Assembly (NCBI RefSeq): GCF_001995215.1
Contig: NZ_MUXN01000016.1
Coordinates: forward strand, 1-64,000
DNA length: 64,000 bases
From: Amycolatopsis azurea DSM 43854
GTDB taxonomy: Bacteria; Actinomycetota; Actinomycetes; Mycobacteriales; Pseudonocardiaceae
Reading direction: 5' to 3'
The notes beneath the pieces are model-generated. The model ran no database searches, was not told where the DNA came from, and saw only the letters and a list, made by a program, of their open reading frames with translations. Positions 15,066 to 22,665 of this stretch are shown here, piece by piece; the first letter of the stretch is position 1, and every line of letters begins with the position of its first letter. The translations under genes and the position numbers were made by a program.

Positions 15066-15433
15066 ATGACGGCTCAGCCGGCTACACGCAGCCCCAGTTC
15101 TGGCTGCTGCGCGACCTGTCGGCGAACGACATCTCGCCCGACGGCCGGGGAATGACCTCGGCCGAACTGCAAGCGGCGATGGTCTCCTACATCCGCCCTG
15201 AGGACGATCTGGCCGCGGAGGCCGAGGTGCTCCTGGAACGTGGCTGGCTGACCCGGGACACCGAGCACCGGCTGTGGCTCACGAAAGAGGGAGAACAGGC
15301 CCGGGTCGATCTCGCGCGCAACGCTCCCGCCATCCGCGCCGCCCTCCACGACGGCATCGAAGACGCGGACTACGTCACCACGGTGAAGGTGCTCCAGCGG
15401 CTGATCCGCAATGCGGGCGGGGCGAGCTCTTAG
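15066..15433 (+). pseudogene. MarR-like regulator with an N-terminal deletion/frameshift
   Basis: An ATG at 15066 preceded by AGGGAGGC starts MTAQP, but after 14 bases the reading moves to another frame. That second frame reads GYTQPQFWLLRDLSANDISP, then GRGMTSAELQAAM and RPEDDLAAEAEVLLERGWL to the stop at 15433. The second part is the well-known winged-helix half of a MarR-type family whose members begin MT-QPIGYW and carry about 20-25 residues before GYTQPQFWLL. Those residues are missing, and the junction is out of frame. A truncated 93-residue product from ATG 15152 is possible, but it would lack the first helices. Confidence 0.7.
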
Positions 15434-15454
15434 CTTCGACCTCATTCCTGGCGC

Positions 15455-15470
15455 TCGAACGCGTGTTCGA
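15455..15470 (+). promoter_or_regulatory. LexA (SOS) box upstream of the HNH/DUF222 gene
   Basis: TCGAACGCGTGTTCGA is a perfect fit to the actinobacterial LexA consensus TCGAAC-N4-GTTCGA. It ends 2 bases before the first possible ATG (15473) and 14 before the second (15485), so LexA would block transcription start. Confidence 0.85.
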
Positions 15471-15484
15471 GTATGATCTTGGTC

Positions 15485-16666
15485 ATGACCACAACTCTTG
15501 TTTTCAATCCGAAAGCCGCTCGCTTTCTCGATGCCGCCCACGACGAAGAAGTCTCGCTTCGGCGGGCTCAGGGTCGGCAAGTGCGGTTCATAGCCGAGTT
15601 CGCCGCCGTGGGTGGCTCGCGAAGATCGGTGACCGAGGAGGTCGCCTTGCGCTTCTCGGTCTCCCGCAACCAAGCCTTCCTGCTGGTCGAAACGTCCTGC
15701 GCTCTCGTGGCGCGGCTGCCGAACACGTTGGCGGCGCTGGAGAAAGGTGACATCGATCTGTTCAAGGCGTCGAAGGTCAGCCACCTGACCCGCGAGGTCT
15801 CGGATGAGGTCGCCGCGCAGGTGGACGCGTTCATGGTCAAACGACTCGCCGGCCGCGATCCCACAGCGATCCGTAAATCGGTGAGCGGTGCGGTGCAGAA
15901 GTTCGACCGTGCGGGCTATAAAGCACGGGCGGAAAAGAAACGTGCGCGGCGGCACATCTCGTTGGAACACGAAGACGAGACGATGTCCACCCTCTCCGGC
16001 TTTCTGCCGTCCGAGGTGGCCGGCTCGATTTACGCGTCGATGAGCCGCGCCGCTCGAGCGCGCCGGGCGCAGGACAAGTCCCGGACCCTGGATCAGCATC
16101 GCGCCGACATTTTCGCCGAACGCCTGCTGGCCGAGGACGGTCACGGCAAGCCTCGTGCGCACATCCATGTCTACGTCGACTTCCTTACCCTGGCCGGCGC
16201 CCGTGACGATCCCGCGATCCTGGCCGGTTACGGGCCCATCCCGGACTGGCTCGTGCGAGAGATCGCCTCCGACCCCGGCTCGACCTGGTCGCGGTTGATC
16301 ACCGACCCCGCCACCGGACAGCTCCTGGAGGCCGGTGCCGACAAGTACCGGTCCCCGGCCTCGCTGGCTCGATTGATCAGGGCACGTGACCGGGAATGCA
16401 CTCATCCCGGCTGCCACCGACCGGCCGAGTTCTCCGAAATCGACCACATCATCAACTGGGCTCGCGACGGCCGGACCGACCACCACAACTGCCATGCCGC
16501 CTGCAAGATCCACAATCTGCTCAAGGAAGAACCAGGCTGGTCCGCTGCGCCGACCGGCAACGGCGGCATGACCATCACCACTCCGTCCGGTCGTACCTAC
16601 GACGCGACACCGGAACCACTCCACGACCCGCGGCCCGAGCCGGAGGACGACACCCCACCGTTCTGA
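15485..16666 (+). CDS. DUF222/HNH endonuclease family protein (13E12-repeat type)
   Basis: 393 residues from ATG 15485 (MTTTLVFNPKAARFL); ATG 15473 would add four residues. The N-terminal two thirds are the helical DUF222 domain (TEEVALRFSVSRNQAFLLVE, LAALEKGDIDLFKASK). Residues about 320-365 are an HNH nuclease motif, CTHPGCHRP-EIDHIINW-HNCHAACKIHNLLK. The M. tuberculosis 13E12 family has this architecture, and several members are LexA-controlled; a perfect LexA box is found here too. The likely role is a DNA-damage-induced nuclease, possibly linked to mobile DNA, but its target is unknown. Confidence 0.85.
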   Translation: MTTTLVFNPKAARFLDAAHDEEVSLRRAQGRQVRFIAEFAAVGGSRRSVTEEVALRFSVSRNQAFLLVETSCALVARLPNTLAALEKGDIDLFKASKVSHLTREVSDEVAAQVDAFMVKRLAGRDPTAIRKSVSGAVQKFDRAGYKARAEKKRARRHISLEHEDETMSTLSGFLPSEVAGSIYASMSRAARARRAQDKSRTLDQHRADIFAERLLAEDGHGKPRAHIHVYVDFLTLAGARDDPAILAGYGPIPDWLVREIASDPGSTWSRLITDPATGQLLEAGADKYRSPASLARLIRARDRECTHPGCHRPAEFSEIDHIINWARDGRTDHHNCHAACKIHNLLKEEPGWSAAPTGNGGMTITTPSGRTYDATPEPLHDPRPEPEDDTPPF

Positions 16667-16751
16667 GCGGCACTGTCCGAGTTCAGGACCTGTCGGACAG
16701 TTGGTGTCTCAGGTCCTCACGGACACCGACCGGCCTGTCGGTGTGGTGACC

Positions 16752-17160
16752 AGGTGGCGCGGTTCTGTCGTGAGCATGGCGTGTCCTGGGACACCGCCCC
16801 GCACCTCGCTGGCGGCTCGGGGACGCAGGGTTCGTGCCGTTGCCCTCACAGGCCTCGATCCACCGGATCTTGTGCCATCACGGCCAGAGCACCATCTGGC
16901 CGACGGCAGCGAGAACGGTATGGACACCTGGATCGCCTTACGGCGGGCGTTCGATCGCCACGGGCTGCCGGTGAAGATCCTGTCCGACAACGGCCTGGCC
17001 ATCTCCGGCGAACACCGTGGCTGAATGGCCGAACTGGAACGACACCTCGCCACGCTCGGCATCGACACGATCGCGTCCACGCTTTATCACCCTGGGTCGC
17101 CGCAGGGTCGGACATATCGCCATCATGTTCTGGCAGAACGACCGCGTCGCGATCAGACGT
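16752..17160 (+). pseudogene. Degenerate IS481-like transposase remnant
   Basis: Pieces of a DDE integrase-type transposase occur in different frames. The N-terminal helix ARFCREHGVSW is near 16754, PSQASIHRILCHHGQS near 16843, TWIALRRAFDRHGLPVKILSDNG near 16925-16995 (containing the second catalytic Asp) and AELERHLATLGIDTIASTLY near 17029. The whole is about 400 bp against about 1 kb for an intact gene, with frame changes and missing segments, so it is not functional. The remaining DNA of the 16667-17326 gap contains short TGT-TCAGG...ACA motifs near 16700 and 17190 and nothing else that I can assign. Confidence 0.7.
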
Positions 17161-17326
17161 GAGTGGTGTCGTGTTCTGCCGATGCCCTGTTTCAGGACAT
17201 CGTGAACAGGACGCCGCTCTCTCCGAAAAGCCTGTGGCGAGGCGCCCATAGCGTCCGCTCGCCGGGCCAACCGCCTCTCGCCAGCACCGTCCACCTGGGC
17301 GCGGCGATGGCGGAGACGATGCCGAC

Positions 17327-17704
17327 CTACGCCGACGCCGACCCAGCAGCTGCCTCCCGAGCCGCATCGAAAGGAGCCCGATCGAACACGATCCGCAACT
17401 CCACGATCTTCCCCTCCCGCACGGTCACCAACTCGGCTCCGGGAGCACTCGCCACCGGCAGCGTCGCCGTGTCGTACATCAGCAGCGCCGTCGTCTCGTC
17501 CCCGAACGCCGAGAGCAGGGTCGACCCGGTCAGGATCTCGGTGAACGGGCCCATGAACCCGCGGAACGCCTCCGCGCCGGAGAGTGGCCCACCGGGGCTG
17601 TGGCAGACGATGTCGTCGGCGACGTAGGTCATCGCCTTCTCGAAGTCCTTGCCGGTCCACGCGTGGTGGTAGGCGAGCGCGATGTCCAAGGCGGGACTGG
17701 TCAT
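17327..17704 (-). CDS. SnoaL-like / NTF2-fold protein
   Basis: 125 residues from ATG 17702-17704 with AAGGAACC as ribosome site. The pattern ALAYHHAWTGKDFEKAMTYV, then DDIVCHSPGGPLSGAEAFRG and ending in IVELRIVFDRAPF, is that of small cone-shaped SnoaL/NTF2-like proteins, which include polyketide cyclases and many uncharacterised ligand binders. It is divergent from a sigma factor that carries the same type of domain at its C-terminus, with 94 bases between starts. A regulatory or substrate-sensing link is possible. The enzymatic role is unknown. Confidence 0.75.
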   Translation of the reverse strand: MTSPALDIALAYHHAWTGKDFEKAMTYVADDIVCHSPGGPLSGAEAFRGFMGPFTEILTGSTLLSAFGDETTALLMYDTATLPVASAPGAELVTVREGKIVELRIVFDRAPFDAAREAAAGSASA

Positions 17705-17798
17705 GATGGTTCCTTTCGTCGAGCTTCACCCCGTCAGACACCACCTCCGCCGGAAACGGAACGGTGCGCGGCGAAAAAGGTCGTGACAGGATCGGCCA

Positions 17799-18719
17799 GT
17801 GGTCACCAGGACAACAGACGAGCAGACCTTCCGCGAGCTCACCGACACTTACCGGCACGAGCTGCACCTGCACTGTTACCGCATTCTGGGCTCCGTCACC
17901 GACGCCGAAGACGCCGTCCAGGAGACGCTCCTGGCCGCGTGGCGAGGCCTCGACGGGTTCGAGGGCCGCTCGTCGCTCCGCACCTGGCTGTACCGCATCG
18001 CCACCAACCGCTGCCTCAACGCACTGCGGGCCGCGGGCCGCCGCCGTCCACCCGATCCGGTGCCGCCGTTCGACCCGCCGGAACCAAGCCGCCGCGGCGA
18101 GGTGACCTGGTTGCAGCCGTACCCGGACGAGCTCCTCGAGCGTGTCGCCGACAGCGAACCCGGTCCCGAAGCGCGCTACACCGCCAGGGAGGCGATCGAA
18201 CTCGCCTTCGTCACCGGTCTCCAGCTCCTCCCGCCGAGGCAGGCGGCCGCGCTCGTCCTGCGGGACGTCCTGTGTTTCCCCGCCGGTGAGGTCGCGGGCA
18301 TGCTCGACACCACGGAGACGGCGGTCAAAGGCATCCTTCAGCGCGCTCGCGCCTCGCTCGACAAGCATCGCAACGCCGCCGGGCACCGGCCCTCACCTCA
18401 GGAACGCGAGCTGACCAGGCGATTCGCCGACGCCTTCACCGCGGGCGACCTCGACGGCGTCCTCAGCCTGCTCACCGACGACGCCTGGCTCGCCATGCCG
18501 CCGGCACCGCACGAGTACCACGGCCTCGAAGCGATCGCGGGCTTCCTCCGCGTCTCCATGGCCGTCCCGGTCCCCGAGGGTTTCACCATGGTGCCGACGC
18601 GGGCGAACGATCAGCCCGCCTTCCACTGTCGCCACGGTGGGAAACCGGCCGGGTTGATCGTCCTCACGCTCGACGGCGACCGGGTCCGGGCCGTCACCCG
18701 GTTCCTTGATCAGAAGTAG
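17799..18719 (+). CDS. SigG-like ECF RNA polymerase sigma factor with SnoaL-like C-terminal domain
   Basis: 306 residues from GTG 17799. Region 2 is FRELTDTYRHELHLHCYRIL with DAEDAVQETLLAAWRGLDGF and SSLRTWLYRIATNRCLNALR. Region 4 is LQLLPPRQAAALVLRDVLCF with VAGMLDTTETAVKGILQRAR. Residues from about 200 (LTRRFADAFTAGDLDGVLSL) form a SnoaL-like domain. This is the architecture of the SigG/TIGR02960 group, in which the C-terminal domain replaces a classical anti-sigma factor in controlling activity. No anti-sigma gene lies nearby; the divergent SnoaL-like gene at 17327 is the only candidate partner. Confidence 0.9.
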   Translation: MVTRTTDEQTFRELTDTYRHELHLHCYRILGSVTDAEDAVQETLLAAWRGLDGFEGRSSLRTWLYRIATNRCLNALRAAGRRRPPDPVPPFDPPEPSRRGEVTWLQPYPDELLERVADSEPGPEARYTAREAIELAFVTGLQLLPPRQAAALVLRDVLCFPAGEVAGMLDTTETAVKGILQRARASLDKHRNAAGHRPSPQERELTRRFADAFTAGDLDGVLSLLTDDAWLAMPPAPHEYHGLEAIAGFLRVSMAVPVPEGFTMVPTRANDQPAFHCRHGGKPAGLIVLTLDGDRVRAVTRFLDQK

Positions 18720-18798
18720 CCCGCCAGCCGGCCGCAGAGCGCGTCGATGTCCATGACCGGCGCACCGCTCCACGAAAGACCGTCCATCCGGCGATGGC

Positions 18799-19770
18799 TC
18801 ACGATATCGGCGGTCGCACCCGCCCCAGGTGATCACCGGGCGACCCGAAGAGCCGCGCCGCCCCGTGCGCCCGCTTGAAATAGCGGTGCGCCGGATGTTC
18901 CCAGGTGATCGCGATCCCGCCGTGCAGCTGGATCATCTCGCCCGCCACCGTCGCGAGTGCCTCCGAGCAATGCACCTTCGCCACCGCGGCCAGCCTGCTC
19001 GACTCCGGAGCCGCGTAAGCCGCCGATCGCGCCGTCTCCACCAGGACGTGGAGATCCGCCATCCGGTGCTTCAGCGCTTGGAAGCCGCCGATCGGCCTGC
19101 CGAACTGGTGGCGTTGCTTGCTGTACTCCACCGTCAGCTCGAAAGCGCGTGCCGCGGCCCCGGCCTGTTCGGCGGCCAGGACGGCGCACACGACGTCGCG
19201 CAGCGCGCCGAGGTCGACCGGGCCGAGCAGCCGCGCGGGGACACTGTCGAAGGTCACGCGGGCCAGCCGCCGCGTTTCGTCCATCGCCGGAGTCCGGACG
19301 CGGCGCGCGTCGGTGACCTCGTACAGCGAGCCGTCCGCCACCACCAGGAGGATCTCGGCTTCGTCACCGTGGAGGACATAGTGCGCCTCGCCCTCCACGA
19401 CGGAGCCGACGACACGGCAGGCCGGCGTGTCCCACCGGCCGTCGGCGTCGGTCCAGGCGACCGCGCCGACGACACCTTCGGCGAGGCGGGGGAGCAGCCG
19501 CTCGCAGGCCTCGTCGTCGCCGGTGGCCAGTACCGCGTGCACGGCGAGCACCGCCGAACCGAGGAACGGGACGTCGGCGAGAACCCGGCCCAGCTCCTCC
19601 GCGACGACTTGCAGTTCGGCGGTCCCGGCGCCGAGCCCGCCGAACCGTTCGGGAACGGCCAGCGCCGCCACACCGATCTGCTCACACAGCTGCGGCCAGG
19701 GATCCGCTTCCCGGTCCAGCAGCTTCCGGACGCTGTCCCGCAGCGCGTCCTGCTCGGCGGTGAACGTCAT
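18799..19770 (-). CDS. fadE33: Acyl-CoA dehydrogenase subunit, FadE33 type
   Basis: 323 residues from ATG 19768-19770, overlapping the fadE32 stop (ATGA). MTFTAEQDALRDSVRKLLD is the N-terminal helix and VEYSKQRHQFGRPIGGFQAL the flavin-side motif. LHGGIAITWEHPAHRYFKRA ends the C-terminal domain. It is shorter than a canonical 380-residue enzyme. In M. tuberculosis fadD3-fadE31-fadE32-fadE33 lie in the same order and belong to the HIP pathway, and such short FadE pairs form heteromers in which the catalytic Glu and FAD site are shared. It is the last gene of the operon led by fadD3. Confidence 0.85.
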   Translation of the reverse strand: MTFTAEQDALRDSVRKLLDREADPWPQLCEQIGVAALAVPERFGGLGAGTAELQVVAEELGRVLADVPFLGSAVLAVHAVLATGDDEACERLLPRLAEGVVGAVAWTDADGRWDTPACRVVGSVVEGEAHYVLHGDEAEILLVVADGSLYEVTDARRVRTPAMDETRRLARVTFDSVPARLLGPVDLGALRDVVCAVLAAEQAGAAARAFELTVEYSKQRHQFGRPIGGFQALKHRMADLHVLVETARSAAYAAPESSRLAAVAKVHCSEALATVAGEMIQLHGGIAITWEHPAHRYFKRAHGAARLFGSPGDHLGRVRPPIS

Positions 19771-20696
19771 GCCAGCACCCGCTCCCGGTGGAACCGCGGC
19801 GTACCCCAGGCGCCGACCAGCGCGCGGACCCGGGTCAGCCGCAGGCCGAGCGCGTGCTCCGCGGTGTAGCCGATCGCGCCGTGCACCTGCAGCCCGGTCC
19901 GGGCGGCGAGATGCGCGGCGTCGCCACACGCCACCTTAGCCGCGGAGACATCGCGGGGGTCCAGGGTGACGGCCGCGCCGAACAGCAGCGGTTCGGCCAG
20001 CGCGATCGCGGTCGCGACGTCGGCGAGCAGATGCTTGACCGCCTGGTACTCACCGATCTCCCGGCCGTACTGCTTGCGTTGCGCGGCATACGCGACGGAC
20101 GTGTCGAGCAGCCACCGTCCCGCGCCGAGGAGGTGCGCGGCGGTGGCCAGGCAACCCAGCTCGAACGCCCGATCCGCGTCGAGCGCAGTGCCGAGATCGT
20201 CTCCCGCCTCCGGAGTGAACAGCCGACGTGAACCGTCCACAGAGGACAAAAGAGTGCCAGGGGTGAACGCGCGCAGCCTGCCGTTCTCGATGATGAGACG
20301 CGCATCGGCGACGTCGGAATCCAAGGCGTACGGCACCTGCGGCGTGAACGCGACCGACGCCAGCGTCTCACCGGACGCGACCGAGGTCAGCAGCTCGTCG
20401 TCCAGCAAGGACGGCAGCACCGCGACGGTGTCGGTCCACGGTCCGGGAACGCAGTGGTAGCCGAGCCGTTCGAAGCCGACGGCCAGGTCGACCGGCGTCG
20501 CGCCGAGCCCGTCGTACTTCTCGGGGACGGCCAGCGCGGTCACCCCGAGTTCCGCCAGCCGTCGCCAGATCTTGAGGCCGGGGCCGTGATCGCCCGTCGC
20601 CCAGGACCGGTTGGCCGAGTCGGCGTCCATATCGGACAGCAGATCGTGGAGACTGCGGGAGAACTGCTCCTGCTCACCGGAAAGCGCGAACCTCAT
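19767..20696 (-). CDS. fadE32: Acyl-CoA dehydrogenase subunit, FadE32 type
   Basis: 309 residues from ATG 20694-20696, which overlaps the fadE31 stop; its own stop overlaps fadE33. MRFALSGEQEQFSRSLHDLL starts the helical domain, and SVAYAAQRKQYGREIGEYQA followed by LQVHGAIGYTAEHALGLRL is the conserved dehydrogenase C-terminal domain. In mycobacteria FadE32 is needed late in HIP degradation, on the product of ring C opening. Complex formation with FadE31 or FadE33 is expected from operon position and length but is not shown by sequence. Confidence 0.85.
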   Translation of the reverse strand: MRFALSGEQEQFSRSLHDLLSDMDADSANRSWATGDHGPGLKIWRRLAELGVTALAVPEKYDGLGATPVDLAVGFERLGYHCVPGPWTDTVAVLPSLLDDELLTSVASGETLASVAFTPQVPYALDSDVADARLIIENGRLRAFTPGTLLSSVDGSRRLFTPEAGDDLGTALDADRAFELGCLATAAHLLGAGRWLLDTSVAYAAQRKQYGREIGEYQAVKHLLADVATAIALAEPLLFGAAVTLDPRDVSAAKVACGDAAHLAARTGLQVHGAIGYTAEHALGLRLTRVRALVGAWGTPRFHRERVLA

Positions 20697-21826
20697 CGAG
20701 CCCCCTTCGGCAGGCCGAGCAGTCGTTCGGCGACGATGGACCGCTGGATCTGGTCGGTCCCGCCGTAGATCGGGCCCGCCAGGGAGAACAGCCAGCCGTC
20801 GCTCCAGCGGCCCCGCAGTTCGGCGTCCGGACCGAGGACGTCGAGCGCGGTCTCGTGCAGTTCGACGTCCAGATGTGACCAGAACAGCTTGTTGACACTC
20901 GATTCCGGCCCGAGTTCGGCGCCGTCCGCGAGGCGGGTGACCGTGCCGAGGGTGTACAGCTGATACGCCCGGGCGCCGATCCACGCGTCGGCGACCCTGT
21001 CGGCGGTGTGCGCGGGCCGCCCGGCGTCGTTCCAGAGCGAGACCAGCCTGTCCGCCGCGGCGAGGAACCGGCCGGGGCTGCGCAAGGACAGCCCGCGTTC
21101 GTTGTTCGCCGTCGTCATCGCGACCCGCCAGCCCTCACCCGGCGCGCCGATCACGTCCTCGTCGGGGACGAAGACGTCGTCGAAGAAGATCTCCGCGAAT
21201 CCCGGTTCGCCGTCCAGCTGGGGGATCGGCCGGACCGTGACGCCCTCGGACCGCAGATCCACCATCAGATAGGTGAGGCCCTTGTGCCGCACCGACTCCG
21301 GATCGCTGCGGAACAGGCCGAACGCCCGGTCGGCGAACGTCGCGCGTGAACTCCAGGTCTTCTGCCCGCTGACCCGCCAGCCGCCGTCGCAGCGGGTCGC
21401 GGTGCTGCGGAGCGCGGCGATGTCGCTGCCCGCCTCGGGTTCCGACCACGCCTGCGCCCAGACCTCCTCCGAGCGCGCCATCTTCGGCAGGATCCGGCGC
21501 TGCTGGTCCTCCGTGCCATGGGAGAACAGGGTCGGCGCGAGCATGAAGATGCCGTTCTGGTTGACCCGCAACGGCGCTCCCGTCGCGTAGTACTCCTCCT
21601 CGAACAGCACCCATTCCAGGAGACTCGCGTCCCGTCCGCCGAATTCGCGCGGCCACGAGACGACCGACCAGCGGGCGTCGGCCAACCGGGATTCCCATTC
21701 GCGGTGCTGCGCGAATCCTTCGGTGGTGTCGAACGACTTCAGCGGTTCGGCCGGTACGTTCGCGGCGAGCCAAGACCGTGCTTCGTCGCGGAAGGCGAGC
21801 GTGCGCTCGTCGAGATCGAGATCCAT
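20693..21826 (-). CDS. fadE31: Acyl-CoA dehydrogenase, FadE31 type
   Basis: The 377-residue near-canonical acyl-CoA dehydrogenase starts at the ATG that overlaps the upstream hydratase stop by one base (TGATG). AQAWSEPEAGSDIAALRSTA and VSGQKTWSSRATFADRAFGL are the substrate/FAD-binding signatures, and GPIYGGTDQIQRSIVAERLLGL is the C-terminal motif. It is the full-length partner in the fadE31-32-33 set of the KstR2-controlled HIP operon. Confidence 0.88.
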   Translation of the reverse strand: MDLDLDERTLAFRDEARSWLAANVPAEPLKSFDTTEGFAQHREWESRLADARWSVVSWPREFGGRDASLLEWVLFEEEYYATGAPLRVNQNGIFMLAPTLFSHGTEDQQRRILPKMARSEEVWAQAWSEPEAGSDIAALRSTATRCDGGWRVSGQKTWSSRATFADRAFGLFRSDPESVRHKGLTYLMVDLRSEGVTVRPIPQLDGEPGFAEIFFDDVFVPDEDVIGAPGEGWRVAMTTANNERGLSLRSPGRFLAAADRLVSLWNDAGRPAHTADRVADAWIGARAYQLYTLGTVTRLADGAELGPESSVNKLFWSHLDVELHETALDVLGPDAELRGRWSDGWLFSLAGPIYGGTDQIQRSIVAERLLGLPKGAR

Positions 21827-22665
21827 CACGAGGTCCTGTTCGCGTCGCGCATCGAGCGCGCGTCCTGCCCGCCCAGCGAGTCGCCGCCGGACATCTCGGC
21901 GTTGTGCGCGTGCGCGAAGTGATGCAGCCCGAACACGGAGTCCATTCCGGACCGCAGGCCCATCAGGTCTTCGGCCTGGTTGACGGCCTTTTTGGCGAGC
22001 GCGAGCCCCATCCTCGGCATCACCGCGATCTTCTCCGCCAGCGCCATGGTCTCGGTTTCGAGGTCGGCGCGGGGGACGACGCGGTTCAGCATGCCCCACT
22101 CCTTGGCCTGCTGCGCCGTGAAGCGCTCACCGGTGAACAGCACTTCCTTGGCCGCGCGCGGGCCGAGGACCCAAGGATGCGCGAAGTACTCGACACCGGG
22201 AATTCCCATGCGCACCACGGGATCGGCGAAGAACGCGTCATCGGAGGCGACGATCATGTCGCACACCCAGGCCAGCATCAGCGCGCCCGCGATGCACGCG
22301 CCCTGCACACTCGCGATGGTCGGTTTCGGGATCTCGCGCCAGCGGCGGCACATGCCGAGGTAGACCTCCGACTCGCGCGCGAACCGCTGGTCACCGCCTT
22401 CGGCGCCGACGTGGTCCCACCACAGGACCGCCTTGCGCTCGAAGGAGACGTCCACGTCGCGTTCCGGCGTCCCGATGTCGTGCCCGGCGGAGAAATGCTT
22501 GCCCGCCCCGGCCAGCACGATCACCTTGACCTCGGGATCGTCGACGGCGCGGCCGAACGCGGCGTCGAGCGCGTAGGTCATCGCCGAGTTCTGCGCGTTC
22601 CGGTACTCCGGCCGGTTCATCGTGACGACGGCCACCGGCCCGCGTCGCTCGTACTCGACGGTCAT
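21826..22665 (-). CDS. Enoyl-CoA hydratase/isomerase family protein in the fadD3 operon
   Basis: The 279-residue crotonase-fold protein has an ATG (22663-22665) that overlaps the fadD3 stop. VAVVTMNRPEYRNAQNSAMT, KHFSAGHDIG (first oxyanion loop) and PTIASVQGACIAGALML (second oxyanion loop) are visible. Tail residues are longer and polar, as in the EchA subgroup with a C-terminal His-rich HHFAHAHN. In M. tuberculosis fadD3 and fadE31 are adjacent, so this gene is an insertion relative to that order. It probably hydrates or isomerises a HIP-CoA intermediate; the exact step is unknown. Confidence 0.85.
   Translation of the reverse strand: MTVEYERRGPVAVVTMNRPEYRNAQNSAMTYALDAAFGRAVDDPEVKVIVLAGAGKHFSAGHDIGTPERDVDVSFERKAVLWWDHVGAEGGDQRFARESEVYLGMCRRWREIPKPTIASVQGACIAGALMLAWVCDMIVASDDAFFADPVVRMGIPGVEYFAHPWVLGPRAAKEVLFTGERFTAQQAKEWGMLNRVVPRADLETETMALAEKIAVMPRMGLALAKKAVNQAEDLMGLRSGMDSVFGLHHFAHAHNAEMSGGDSLGGQDARSMRDANRTS

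Noticed and set aside
16752..17160. Active IS481 transposase
   Set aside because: Motifs are in several frames and large parts are missing; only remnants remain.
18720..18798. Short peptide frame after the sigma factor (minus, ending ...LCGRLAGYF)
   Set aside because: About 25 residues, no ribosome site and no recognisable family; it lies at the end of the fadE33 transcript and is more likely untranslated.
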